Source: Carya illinoinensis
Taxonomy: Eukaryota; Streptophyta; Magnoliopsida; Fagales; Juglandaceae
Direction of reading: 5' to 3'
NCBI RefSeq assembly: GCF_018687715.1
Contig: NC_056753.1
Location: 28,025,445-28,089,444 of the forward strand
DNA: 64,000 bases
Each line of letters starts with the position of its first letter. The first letter of the stretch is position 1. This document shows positions 34,869 to 46,703 of the stretch, one piece after another. Under the pieces are notes generated by a model. It searched no databases. It was given only the letters and a program-made list of their open reading frames with translations, and was not told the DNA's origin. Both the position numbers and the translations under genes were made by a program.

Positions 34869-35837
34869 TAGTTTCTTTTGGGAAATTATTTTCTGCGTAG
34901 AGAAAAAGAGTTAACAATGTGTATACCTTTTTGTTTTTAGGGGCTTCTTTCTGCAGGAAATAGCACTATATTTGAGTCAACTGGCCTTAATAGAAAGGTA
35001 ATTTATGATTCAAATGCATGTCTTGGCCTGGAAAAAATAAAGCAAAATATGTGGTCGTTATGATCGCACCTTCTTTATTGTTTTAATTACTATTGTTCTG
35101 ATTGTATTAAGTCTGTGTCACTCTAAATAATCTTTGACTATTACTAAATTTATGAATGGTTGTTTACGCTCTATGTTGCATTGAATTGACAAATCATTGG
35201 CTGATGTACCATTGTTTATTTACCTCCCTACTAGACCTTTTATTTACTCACTGCAACACGTACATCACGTCTTTTGCCGTTAGTGACCAAATTTTTTATT
35301 TATCACCTGTGAGAATTTTCTTTTAACTCCATCTAATTTTTTTGAAAACATAGAAGTTTGAAAAAAAAAGTATATATTTTCTTGGTAGTGATACCTTTTA
35401 CTTCTGCAATTCTAGTTTAAATAATATAATATGTCTTGTTTATACCATGGTGTTTAGGCTGATTTTATTATAAAATAGGAGAGAAATAATCATCAAACAA
35501 CCAAACCAGCTTAGAAGGAGATATAGGAGTTGAATCGATTCAACTTCTTTCACTACAAGCTAGCTACACAAAATCTACAATGGATATGTATGAAAGTCAT
35601 AAAGCGGCACTGGTAGGAGGGACCTCGTTGATAGATCAAGTGGTATTACGTATGTGGTGGGGGAGTGGGGGCTTCAAGGTAATGTTTTTGTATTTACTTG
35701 GCATTTTTTTTTATTATGCAATGGTAATATGATAGCTAGCTAACATTAATGTTTTAAGTTGGTGTTACCTAAATCTTTATTGCATGCTGTATTGTTTTGG
35801 TGTTGAATGTTTAATTTATAATTCACATTGACTATCA

Positions 35838-36059
35838 TTGCAAAACAAAGCAAATATAAAACAACAAAGAACAAATCAAAGTGCTGGTCGGAAGTCTTTT
35901 GTTCAACTCTTGGAGGAAAAGGTAATGAGGCATAGTGATCAAACCGCAATCCATATATGGCCCATGTATAAATTCTACCGTAAGGCAAGTTTAGCTTCTT
36001 ATCATTATTGTTTGGCACTATTGATTCAAGTTGAACTTAATTGCATTGTGAAAATATAA
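35838..36059 (+). pseudogene. Transposase (Ptta/En/Spm type) exon remnant, unit B
   Basis: A 73-codon open stretch carries NKANIKQQRTNQSAGRKSF near its start, which fits the plant Ptta/En/Spm transposase pattern of N-rich basic residues followed by AGRKSF. In unit A the same exon has an R for the G and a frame break further on. Neighbouring sequence continues the decayed element, and no full-length transposase can be assembled. A chance resemblance cannot be excluded without a profile search. Confidence 0.45.
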
Positions 36060-38988
36060 TAAACTTGGTCGAATTGTTTAAAGAGTCGAGATGGATGTTA
36101 AGGTGCACATGAAGAGGAACAAGTTTGTAACAGAGAAGGATGAAGAACTTTATGTGAGTAAGGTGCACATGATGTTGTTGTTGGTTTCCTTAGTCACATA
36201 GTTTAAAGAAATCTTTCCTTGTAAATTATTTTCATTATGTAAACTGATGAATATAACTGTGGTGATTGTTATTGGTGAAGAATCAAATTGTGCCACCAAA
36301 CATTGAAAGGTACTATTCCTACACAATTTGTTTTCGTATATAGCATAAATTCATGATGATTATAGCCAGGTCATATCAGAATTTTTGTGTGAATATTTCA
36401 ATTTGGTAATTATTAGAACTTGTTTTGGCTGTCGGGTGTTAGTATCAGGATTTGAAATTGGTATGCATGATTTGGTTGGCTCATATACAAGAAACTGCTT
36501 TTGCTGGTTACAATTTGCCATGTTATTACTATAGTACTACAAGATTGATATAGTACCTTACATTTCAAGAGCAACCTTTTAGCTTACCTCTTTAATATAT
36601 TCTTGCCATGTTTACAGGAAATTGTTAAGGAGGAGAAAGTAGGTCTTTAGTCTAAATAGTTGTTAAAATTAAAATTAAAATGTGCAAGAGATTTTAATTA
36701 TGTTTGATCTCATATTGCACAAGGGTTTTTCCCTCCTACTACAATCATGCATATTATATCATATTGTGCTATAATATCATATTCTAATGCACCATTCTCT
36801 CCTGCTTGGTATCTTTTGATTTTTTTTTTTTTGGTTTCTAACCAAGGCTTATCTGGTGAATATATCTAGCTTGTTACCTTAATGTATATGGTGGGTCTTT
36901 ATTTGAACATCATATGGTAAACCTAATTGTGACTTATCTAGTGGTATATTAATCTATTAATACTTACCTCATTGTGAGAACATTGTTGGATGCAGGAAAA
37001 TAGAGTTTCAAAGCATATTGAGAGGTGAACAAAGATGGGATATGCCATATCGTACAACCATATCAAGAGACATAATGAATGCTAATAGCACCATGTAATT
37101 ATTCTGCTAAGGCTCTAAATGTTGTATACTACTATTGAAATATCATACGAGCTTTCTCTTTTGATATAGAAGTTGTGTATGGATAGAATGCTTGGATTAT
37201 AAATGATAGTATTAAAACTACTGACATATATATGACTGATTTTTCATTACATATTTACCCAATTGCATACTTAAGTATTGACTTTCAGATGGGTAGATTT
37301 ATTCATCACTAAATGGACAGACTTATTCATGATCAGGTGGCTAAAATATATTCATCACTAGATGGACAATTAATTGATAGTTTAGAAATTTATTTGTGAC
37401 CAGTTTTGTTGAGGCTCAAAAAACTACAGATACAAATGTAAAAAAATCCAGCCCTTGAAAGTAGATGAATAAAAATGGATATTGCATATTTTTGCAAAAA
37501 TTGGGTACGTAGTTTAGGAAACCTTTTGTGATGACAATTGTAACCAAAATAACTAATTGTTATAATTATATTATCAACTGGCACAAAACATCACCGTTCA
37601 CTTTTTGGCAAACAAATTTACATAATCGACCACATAATATTGCCAGAAATAATGTTTCTCTTATGTCAACATTAATGCATATTTGCGACTATTAAGTTAT
37701 GGAAATTCATGCTCCAAATGTGTTTGACAGAAGTGTAGAAAGAAACATCATTCCTCTATTACTCTATATATTCACTCTTACTTTACAGTGCATTTATAAT
37801 CAATATATATAGGCAATTTACAATAACCTAATCCATTCATTTTATGACGTATGTACCTATCTTGTTATACAAATAATCCCTAGTTCTCTGTTTTATTCTC
37901 CTAGCATCATCTGTCACAAATGTGGTCCTGCTGGTATCTCAATTTTGGTTCTGTTTCATTTCCTTCACGCTGTCATGGGAATATTTAGTGGCCTTATTAT
38001 CCTGTTGCATGCTATTATGCAAGTATGCCATGGCCTTATTATTGCCATTCCTCTCTTATGTAGTCGAGTGGTTTAGTGGGTCTTCTATATCCTTAACAGC
38101 GACAAATTCTTTTTGGCTGAAATTGCACTATACAGTTTGCGACTTCAATTTTAGTTTTGTGACAACACCACGTTGGTCAATAAAGGCTCTTATTGCCTAT
38201 CGTCTATATAAATTTTTTTGCAGCCAACATAATATGCATTAGCAACAACATTAACCGCTGCTATAGGCTCAAGTATTTGCAAATATGAATATACATCGTC
38301 ACAAGAATTCTTTTGTGGCACTTCTTTCACAGCCATAAAACAATCGATGGAAATACCATCTTATAGCAAAAGTAGCTATTTATTGCAGCTATTTTGGATG
38401 CTATAAATACCTATATTTCTTGTAGTGAAGTAAATTTAACAAAGTAAAAATGCGTCAAGTTAGCAATACGACTTGAAAATAAATAATAGTATTACTCGTA
38501 TATTAACTAGTGTCCATGGTCGAGTGCATAATTCTCTTCTCATGTGTTTTCTAAAACTCAAAATATCATAGAGAATAGATGAGACCTTCTCTAATATTCC
38601 AACTCAAACAAGCTTGCCGAGTCGACGCATGTGAGGAATGGGACTTACCGATTAGACTTTTGGACATGCTCGCCAAAAAGAAGTTTTGCTATAGTTTATT
38701 ATATTATAATAGATCATGCTGACCAAAAAACAAAGAATCTGGTTAAGGCCGGCATGGAAAAAGTGGATTAGGTTGTGGCCCAAACTACGTCCCTGAAGTG
38801 ATAGGCATGCATGCGTGCATTTGAAGGGTGAACTTGAAGTCAACGATGCTTGTTATAACCCCATCTCATCTCCGTATAAAGCATCCCCACTTTCTTTCTC
38901 TTTCATTTTCCTCTCTAGAAGCCGATGATGTAGACTGTAACTAGTAGTCTACAGCTAGTGAAACTTGTGACCACATCTTTTAGAAAAT

Positions 38989-39168
38989 AAGTTTTGCTAT
39001 ATATATATATAAAAAGAGTCACGTATTAATCTGCGTATTAATAATGACTAATTTTTATTTAAAACTTTAGTTAATATTATTTTTAATAAAATTTATTTTG
39101 TAACTAATCACATTAAATTGATGCACAGATTAGTATACAATTATACTTGTAACTAAATTTTTCCTTAA
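38989..39168 (+). mobile_element. MITE family 2, present only in unit B
   Basis: About 180 bp sits between GAAAAT and TTAAC, which are contiguous in unit A near 12990. The interior is recognisably the same as 12539-12706: a stretch resembling GTATTAATCTGCGTATTAAT and AACTAATCACATTAAATTG. Boundaries are accurate to a few bases because the flanks are A/T runs. Confidence 0.7.
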
Positions 39169-40489
39169 AAAATTAACTCCTTTTGAAAAATATATGGATT
39201 CAAATTTTTTTTAAAAAGAGTAAGGATACGCATGTATCTTTTTTTTAAATTCTTTATACAACTATATATTTATGTAATATTACTTTTATAAATTATTTTA
39301 TAAAAATGTTCCTTATTTAAAACATGTTATATAAAAGATTGTAAAAAGTGTGGCATATATGTGATTTTGCATATATAGGTGCCACTTTTAACGAGAATTA
39401 TCATTATTGTTGTTATTATTATTATTAATTTAGGGTTTCTAATAGTTAAGATTTGTCTTCCTCAATTTGGTTGCCATGAGGGGTTGAAGAGAGGATCAAA
39501 TCATTTCAGCCTGAAAAATCAGTAGTTTAGATTCCAAATATACTTAAGGGGGAATGAATAGTTGTTTTCTAAATTTATTAGAATTTTTAAATCAATAATC
39601 AATCAATCAAGCAAGTCGCAACCAACAATTTTGGCAACGAAGTGGAAACTTATTTGAAAAAAGTTTCCAAAATCTAAAACTAGTTTAGGTGTAAGTCACC
39701 ATCTAAAATCCACTATAAAAACTTTGTGCATCATAACTAATTTAGAAACACTTACAAGACTCTTGAAGTAACTAAATCTAACTTGTAACACTATAAATAT
39801 ACCACTCGATCTCTGCACCCCGTCACTCAATCTCTTAAAAGTATAATAAATATGGCAAGTTTGGCCTCTCTCCACACCCTAGAAGTCGGGCATATTGTTC
39901 TATATATATAAACTTTGGGATCTGGATAGAACACTTAGAGAGTCCAAACTCTAGCTAGTAAAAAAAATATTCTCTAAATTTTCATTCAAGCAAACTTTTT
40001 GTCAAGTTTTTGACCTCGTAAATGCTGGAATTTGAAGATTCTTGTGAAACATAAATTTGTAAATAATTTGTAGAATTGCACTAGTGATGATAATCCTGCA
40101 GATGAGATTGAAGAGATTTTCCCCTAAATTTAGTTATAATTATTTTAATCGTAGAATTCTCTGCGGAAGTTTGTTTGGAGATTTGACATCCAAATATTTC
40201 GGTGCACAAACTGCAAAACAACATTAGGAAACAAAATTACATGTACCATCTCTTTCTTTTTTTTTTTTTTTTCTTAAATCAACATTAGGAAATATACCCG
40301 GGATGACGAATATTATATAATTCATATATATAAGGGACATTTGGAATTGCAACATGATCAAATATGTTTTGTTACATTAACATCTCTAACGGTTAAATTA
40401 AATGAAAAAAAAAATGATTTTCTTCATTCTTGAATTTATCATTTCAGTCACATTGGTTGATATATCAATCGTATTTTAAATAAATTGAA

Positions 40490-40724
40490 GTCTGATATGG
40501 GCTCAGTTGGTGGATTGGGCATCCGTCTCAGCGGCCCATACAAACTATCCAGTAGGTTAACATCCACTACATCCGCGGTGCACGTTAAGGCTTTCCCGCA
40601 CTCATAAAAAAGAACCAGAGGCTCCAATGTAATCTGACAATCAATCGTTTATCGTTATCCATTCGGACCACAGTTCAAATTACCTCTTAGTATCCCGAAA
40701 ACTCCCTCGAAAGAGGTCGAAGCA
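40490..40724 (+). promoter_or_regulatory. RPL28 proximal promoter and 5' leader
   Basis: A GGCCCA motif at 40533-40538 is of the site II (TCP-binding) type common before plant ribosomal protein genes. TGGGCT and TGGGCA occur nearby (40498 and 40515 areas). No clear TATA box is seen, as is usual for this gene class. All of this except the last 10 bases is duplicated in unit A, where the GGCCCA is mutated. Confidence 0.5.
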
Positions 40725-41974
40725 ATGGCGTCGGCGGTATCGGCAACATCGGGAGTGTTTTCTGGAAACACTTTTTGCTTACGTAGAACAGGTTGTTGTA
40801 ATTTAAGGAGATCGTTATCAGTACCGTCTTGGAGGACCAAGGCGGTGTCGGAGCTGGGGTTCGTGACCTCGGAATTGGGCGGCCTCAGAATTTCGTACAA
40901 CAACCGTGACGCTGTCCAACCCTTCTCCACCCCTTCCACACCTCATCTTCTTCAACCTATTGTTGCCCGTAAGAATTCTCTTTCTTTGTTTTCCCTGAAA
41001 TCTTACATACAGCAAGTAGCTATTGTTCCAACTATCATACAAGCACATACATTTGCATACCTGGAATTTGAAAATAGAAGAACAATGTTATTTTGTTGTG
41101 AGCCCTGTGTTTAACTGTTTATGGATTCATGTTTATGGATTCATGTTTCGGCTGATAATTTATGGGTTGAAAGTGAAAAAAAATGGGGGATGTGCGAGTT
41201 TGATAGTGATATGCCCAAGTTAATTTTGATTTAAGATCGGTCCCGTAATGTATGTTTATAGCTTGCATTGTAGAATTCCCCCCCCCCCCCCCCCCCCCCC
41301 TCAACTTATATTTCAGTTTATTTTAGGTAAATGTAAGTTCTAGGAAAGATAAGGAACAAGATTATTCATTCGAAGTTGGCAATTGGTTTGCCCCCTTTTA
41401 AGTGAAAAAAATATGGGAAAGGGAAATTTGATGTTGGGTAAGAAAGACCACCGGATGTGCCAACAAAGAAGAGCGTTCTAATCTAACTTGGACTTAAAAA
41501 GAGGCTGTACAGGGCGTGAAATAAAATTTAAGTAGAATTTGTGAAAGAGGATTATGCAAGATACTAGAGGGGGATGTTTGGAGAAAGAGATGAGATGAGA
41601 AATTTGTTAATAGTAGTGAATGGTTTGTGAATAGTAATAAAATGGATTGAGTTATAATGTTTTATGGGATTTGGGAAAAGAGAGAGAAAAAGTTGAATAA
41701 AAATATTATGAAGTGAAAATATTGTTAAAATATAACTTATTTAATATTATTTTTGTTTTGAGATTTGAAAAAATTGAATTATTTTTTGTGTTTTGTTTGG
41801 AAGTTTGGGAAAGTTGTAATGATTAGATGAAAAAGTTGAAATTGAAAAGTGTATGTTTGAGTGGTGTTTGGATGTTGAGATGTAATGAGATGAGATGGGA
41901 TAAGATGAAATCATCTCAACATCCAAACAACCCCTAAAAGGGTAATCTTTGGACGGAATGCTAGGGGAAAATTT

Positions 41975-42036
<62 letters not shown>

Positions 42037-42512
42037 GCCATAGTTGTAAATGGATCCAAGGAGCCGATCCCAATTTTGTCAGGATTAAGGTTGAGATGAG
42101 TTGAGTAACTTTATATTAATGTTAATCAAGAGATTTAATATTGGTAGTGTTATCAATTATTGCCTTTTATTTTTTTTGTTTCTGATGATTGTTGTAACAT
42201 TAATTAGTGTTTAAAATTGATAACCATTTGAGTGGCTTGTGTTAGAACTAATCTCATAACATATGGCTTGTTTCTTCAGGTAGGATCTGTCCCTTCACTG
42301 GGAAGAAGGCTAACAGGGCAAACAAGGTTTCGTTCTCAAATCATAAGACAAAGAAGTTGCAGTTTGTGAACCTACAGTACAAGAGGGTCTGGTGGGAAGC
42401 TGGTAAGCGCTATGTCAAACTGCGGTTATCAACCAAGGCATTGAAAACCATAGAGAAGAATGGCCTGGATGCTGTTGCTAAGAAGGCGGGAATAGATCTT
42501 CGCAAGGAGTAA
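40725..42512 (+). CDS. RPL28: Chloroplast 50S ribosomal protein L28 (nuclear-encoded)
   Basis: Exon 1 is 40725-40968 and exon 2 is 42280-42512, with a 1311-bp GT-AG intron of phase 1. Joined they encode 158 residues plus TAA. Exon 1 carries the serine/threonine-rich, acid-poor plastid transit peptide. Exon 2 begins almost exactly at the mature L28 domain with [20 protein letters not shown] and continues with [16 protein letters not shown], the conserved core of bacterial-type L28. The protein is a structural part of the plastid large ribosomal subunit. All conserved blocks are present, so the gene looks functional. The intron carries a MITE, a C run and a TG/AG repeat. Its upstream region is shared with unit A up to 11 bp before the ATG. 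Confidence 0.96.
41278..41300 (+). repeat. Run of 23 cytosines in RPL28 intron
   Basis: A pure C homopolymer at 41278-41300. Length this exact is prone to sequencing or assembly error. Confidence 0.9.
41574..41938. mobile_element. MITE family 1 in RPL28 intron
   Basis: The segment starts ATGTTTGGAGAAAGAGATGAGATGAG and ends with a strong hairpin in which GTTTGGATGTTGAGATG (about 41867-41883) pairs with CATCTCAACATCCAAAC (41913-41929). The interior has GAATAAAAATATT-type AT-rich motifs shared with 52096-52450 and others. Ends are approximate. Confidence 0.6.
41979..42034 (+). repeat. (TG)n(AG)n microsatellite in RPL28 intron
   Basis: About 14 TG units followed directly by about 14 AG units, 245 bp before the exon 2 acceptor. 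Confidence 0.93.
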
Positions 42513-44291
42513 CATGTGGCCGTTATACATTTATCTCTTTTTGACCAAAAAAAGCTTTGGCTGTGTTTATGAAGTGTGTTAAGTTACTTCATTTTGCTTA
42601 TATATATTCTTAAAAAAAATGTTGCTTTTCTGTTAGATCTTCTGTCTGAATGAACAGTTTCCATTGTTGTAAGCCTAGAAATTACTTTGAGCTCTGCGAA
42701 GATGTTTCTAGCCCCCGCCCCCGACCTCCATATATTTCCCTCTTGATGATGAGCTCTGGAAAAAGTAAGAAACAAAGAAAGTTTTGGAGATCTAGTAAGG
42801 AATTTCACAAGGAATTGTCGTATGGATGACATTATAATGGCTTTTGATGTCATTAAAGTTGCATGCATTGGAAAGTAGTGTTTATCTGTGTCCCAGGAGA
42901 ACATAATGCATATGGTCATTCATCCACTTTCGAGGAAACATACTTCAGCCTTTAAACAGAAGAGCAGGTAGTGATAGATTAGTAAATAGCATTGCCTTTT
43001 GGATGGACTGGTACATACATCTTGATCTGAATGGAAGAGCTGGATTCAATCATCAAAATTGCTTGCAGCAATAATGCCAACCGAAAAGGTGGTGTATTGA
43101 GCGCCTAATAACCATCAAAACTGGGGCCTTGGGGTAAAGTGCAGACTCCAGGCTAAAGATGGCCTTCTAATGGTGTGTTATCTCATCCCATTTTTTGTGC
43201 ATTTGTATTGTATATTTTGAGCCAATTGTTTTAGCTCGATTTCTGAAACATATTGCAGATTTTTTTTATTTTTTTGAAATTGAGAAAATTCGATGAAGCT
43301 TGGTTTTTTAAAGAAAGAATGAATCAGATTTTATTAAATGGTGTAAAGATCGTGTGTCCTGATCAAGGATGCACCCTTACATTATTCCTAACAAGCATTT
43401 GTATCAACGGTATCGAACTATTGTTTTTTTTTTTTGCCTACAACTACTTTGGAACAACCAACAATTGCAGAAACCATCTTATATTGGTGTGACAGCTGCT
43501 ATATATAAGTTTTCTAGGTATGTGATTAAAATAAAATGGAAGTCCCTTTCTAGGTGGTGGTAGTGTTGACCAATATGACTATTTGTGGAGGAAAAGAATA
43601 TGAACATACGAGGTTTTTGAGATCAGTGTGTCATATATGATACCGTTGCCTGATCAAAAATTTTAATGCTAATTTTATGAATTTAGGCCTTCGCTGAGGA
43701 ACCCCCGAGGGATGCTACTAATTATCCTATATCATATTTTACATATTTTAAAATTATTTTTTTATTTTTATTTTATTTTATTCTTGTTAAATTAATTGAG
43801 TTGTTTTACTTATCATGTATACATCACATACTTGTTAGAAGAAAAAAAATTAAATAAATAATGTATAGAGATGATAAATATAATTATTCAAAAATTAAAT
43901 ATACATCACATAATGTGATAAGAGACAAGCCAAAACAATGGATCTACTTCATTCCATGCGACTATATATCATATGACTCCGATATTATGTGTATTTCTAA
44001 ATATATCATTAAATTTAGATACTGTGATTGGCAATGCAAAGGCAAACAAAAATATATAATATTATAAAAATGAAAATGTGGGAGATGTACTATTTTCAAT
44101 TTATATTTTACATTTTAAGTAGAAATAACTTACAACGGGCTGAGTAGGCATACTTGTCATCACTGGCAAGAGATGCTACTAACGTAACTATAAACTCTTC
44201 AACAAAATAATTCACTTGCTAGAAACAGAAATCCATGACAATTATGATTATTACATTCATTGCTTATTACTATATCCGCACAATCTAATGC
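42513..44291. other. Intergenic region between RPL28 and the glycine-rich gene
   Basis: The RPL28 3' UTR presumably occupies the first 100-200 bases. The remainder is AT-rich with no supportable gene. A segment at about 43296-43500 (TTTTTAAAGAAAGAATGAATCAGATTTTATT) looks like the tail of a degraded retroelement, but no domain remains. The two genes are transcribed towards each other. Confidence 0.45.
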
Positions 44292-45590
44292 TTAGTGGTG
44301 TCCAATCCCACCGCCGCCTCCTCCACCAAAGCCGCCTCCACCACCAAATCCACCACCTCCACCTGCTCCTCCACCATACCCAGCACCTCCGCCTACTCCT
44401 CCACCAAACCCACCACCTCCGCCTACTCCTCCACCAAATCCACCACCTCCACCATATCCACCTCCTGAACCGCCTCCTATTCCACCACCTTTGCCAAATC
44501 CCCCTCCAAACCCACCACCAGATCCACCTCCAATGCCGCCACCAAATCCACCACCTTTACCAAACCCACCTCCAATGCCACCACCTTTTCCAAAGTCACC
44601 ACCACCTCCAATGCCACCACCATTTCCAAAGCCGCCATCACCACCACCAATGCCACCACCCTTCCCAATGCCTCCACCAAGGCCTCCCCCACCACCTTGA
44701 CCAATGCCACCATCGACACCACCACCCTTACCTATTCCGCCACCAATTCCCCCACCTTTCCCAAACCTTCCACCGTGACCTCCACCAACTCCACCTCCAA
44801 AGCCACCACCCTTGCCTATTCCACCCCCAGTTCCACTACCCTTACCAATGCCACCACCAACTCCTCTGCCATGTCCCCCACCTTTTCTAAACCCATCACC
44901 ATGACCTCCACCATTTCCATTGCCAACACCTCCACCTTTTCCAAACCCTCCACCATGACCTCCACCAATTCCACCACCCTTGCCAATGCCTCCTCCTTTA
45001 CCAAATCCACCACCAGCTCCTCCGCCAACTCCCCCACCTTTTCCAAACTCTCCACCATGACCTCCACCAATACCCCGACCTTTTCCAAAACCATGACCAC
45101 CACCAATGCCACCACCCTTACCTATTCCATCACCAACTCCTCCGCCAACTCCCCCACCTTTTCCAACCCCTCCACCGTGACCACCACCAACTCCACCTCC
45201 AAAGCCACCACCCTTGCCTATTCCACCACCAATACCACCACCCTTGCCAATGCCACCACCAACTCCTCCACCATGACCACCACCAACTCCACCTCCAAAG
45301 CCACCACCCTTGCCTATTCCACCCCCAATGCCACCACCTTTACCAAAGCCACCACCAACACCACCTCCCTTACCAATCCCACCACCAATGCCGCCACCCT
45401 TTCCAAAGCCACCACCAACACCACCACCACCTCCACTTCCACCTCCAAATCCTCCTCCATCCCCAATGTTTAGAAACTTTTCTTTCTCATTCTTACCCAC
45501 ACTCGCTACATTCCTAGCAATCACACTCACTGTAAGAACATGAAGACAGAGTAAGCATAACAGAGCAACTCTCCTAGTGCCACGACCCAT
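44292..45590 (-). CDS. Glycine-rich secreted (cell-wall type) protein
   Basis: A single exon encodes 432 residues. Residues 1-25 form a signal peptide (basic MGRGTRR, then a leucine/valine core, with a likely cut near VIA-RN). A short charged link (GKNEKEKF) follows, then about 380 residues dominated by glycine in repeats such as FGKGGGIGGG and GVGGGHGG, ending GGGGIGHH. This is the layout of plant structural glycine-rich proteins of the cell wall, which are thought to add elasticity and bind phenolics. Histidine in many repeats is notable. A TATAAAAA lies about 62 bases upstream of the ATG, and the leader is short, so it is probably one unspliced transcript. Repeat number may vary between alleles. 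Long open frames on the other strand are only shadows of GGN codons. Confidence 0.9.
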   Translation of the reverse strand: MGRGTRRVALLCLLCLHVLTVSVIARNVASVGKNEKEKFLNIGDGGGFGGGSGGGGGVGGGFGKGGGIGGGIGKGGGVGGGFGKGGGIGGGIGKGGGFGGGVGGGHGGGVGGGIGKGGGIGGGIGKGGGFGGGVGGGHGGGVGKGGGVGGGVGDGIGKGGGIGGGHGFGKGRGIGGGHGGEFGKGGGVGGGAGGGFGKGGGIGKGGGIGGGHGGGFGKGGGVGNGNGGGHGDGFRKGGGHGRGVGGGIGKGSGTGGGIGKGGGFGGGVGGGHGGRFGKGGGIGGGIGKGGGVDGGIGQGGGGGLGGGIGKGGGIGGGDGGFGNGGGIGGGGDFGKGGGIGGGFGKGGGFGGGIGGGSGGGFGGGFGKGGGIGGGSGGGYGGGGGFGGGVGGGGGFGGGVGGGAGYGGGAGGGGGFGGGGGFGGGGGGGIGHH

Positions 45591-45651
45591 CTCAAATGTA
45601 TTTAGGAGTAGTTTGAACTCCCTCTTGATGATTGCTTTACTGGCACGAGGA

Positions 45652-45659
45652 TTTTTATA
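45652..45659 (-). promoter_or_regulatory. Putative TATA box of the glycine-rich gene
   Basis: TATAAAAA on the minus strand lies about 62-69 bases before the start codon at 45590. The sequence is a perfect plant TATA consensus. The implied leader is about 30-40 bases. Confidence 0.6.
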
Positions 45660-46655
45660 CTAGATGGAACCCATTGCCTTTGCATTTAATGGGTCTCAAC
45701 CACTAACCGATCGCCACATAAATGCACGAATGAATCCCTACAATTACCACCATGCTTTTGGTGCATTTGTCTTTTACAGCTAAACCACTTCTTCCCACTG
45801 CCATTCACATAAAGAAAACCCCAACATGCAAATCTATAGGCGCGCGCAACTCTCACATGGATCCACTTGCTGCCCACATGACTAGGGCTGCCATCTTTAG
45901 GCTCTTCCTACTACCTAGCTAGCTAGTACGTACGTGCATGAACTCTCAAGTCTAATCAAAAGTATACTGAAACTTGGATCTGGTTTTCTCCCTTGTTTGA
46001 AGATCAGATATGGTTTACATGATCACCATTTTCCATTCTAGCTAGCTATATATAGGTGGTTATTTACCACAAGCAAGCAAATGCATAAGAAAAAGATTGT
46101 TACTAGTACCACCTTATGAATACGCAGCCGACATTTTCCTCTGAGAATCCTTGCATCTCTATATTGTTTAAAAATTACCTTAGAATTATGCTCATGATCA
46201 TATATAAATATATATATATATATATATATGTTGCGTAATCTTGAGCGTTGTGACTCTCAAGCTGGCACAGACTGGGAGACGGTGCTACTACACCCAATTA
46301 GAAGTGCACAGAAAATGGTAATTAGCCAATTAATTAATTACAGTGTCACATGGCCGGAAATGATCTGGACAGTCGGATGAGCATGCATGCATGTACGTAC
46401 GTAGTCCTCGAGCATGATGGACCCAAAGTTTGCTAGCGCTAAATCTAGATCACCAAATTATTAAAGTCATCATCTTGTCATGAGGACCACGCACCATGCA
46501 TCATGATCATAGACACAGTATGTAGCAGCTAGAATTCATAGTCCAGGCCCCAGTATATTATATATATAATTAATACTTATATCAAGCTAGCCCTACATTG
46601 CTCTAAATGATCGTGATTCGTTGAATAACTTAAACCAATTAACATTGCATGCACG

Positions 46656-46703
<48 letters not shown>

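Larger units (their letters stand above)
34115..38427 (+). mobile_element. Decayed En/Spm (CACTA)-like element, copy in unit B
   Basis: This is the counterpart in unit B, without the LINE. Subterminal-type repeats lie at about 34115-34690 and the right end CTTGTAGTG is at 38419-38427. The transposase-like exon is better preserved here (35838-36059). Stretches between exon-like blocks contain frame breaks. No left CACTA terminus or target duplication is visible, so the classification rests on the right end, the motif-rich flanks and the transposase remnant. Confidence 0.5.
27372..40714 (+). repeat. Segmental duplication, unit B
   Basis: This is the second copy of unit A, in the same orientation and about 27.4 kb downstream. 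It contains the intact Copia element at 28943-33658, which A lacks, and lacks the LINE that A has. The right end of the match is 11 bp before the RPL28 start codon, and B continues without a break into that gene. This suggests B is the ancestral arrangement at the right border. The left border cannot be fixed, because A runs off the window. Confidence 0.95.

Noticed and set aside
44216..45543. Long plus-strand open frames (H-, P- and T-rich) opposite the glycine-rich gene
   Set aside because: They are by-products of GGN-rich codons on the minus strand; no signal peptide, promoter or domain supports them.
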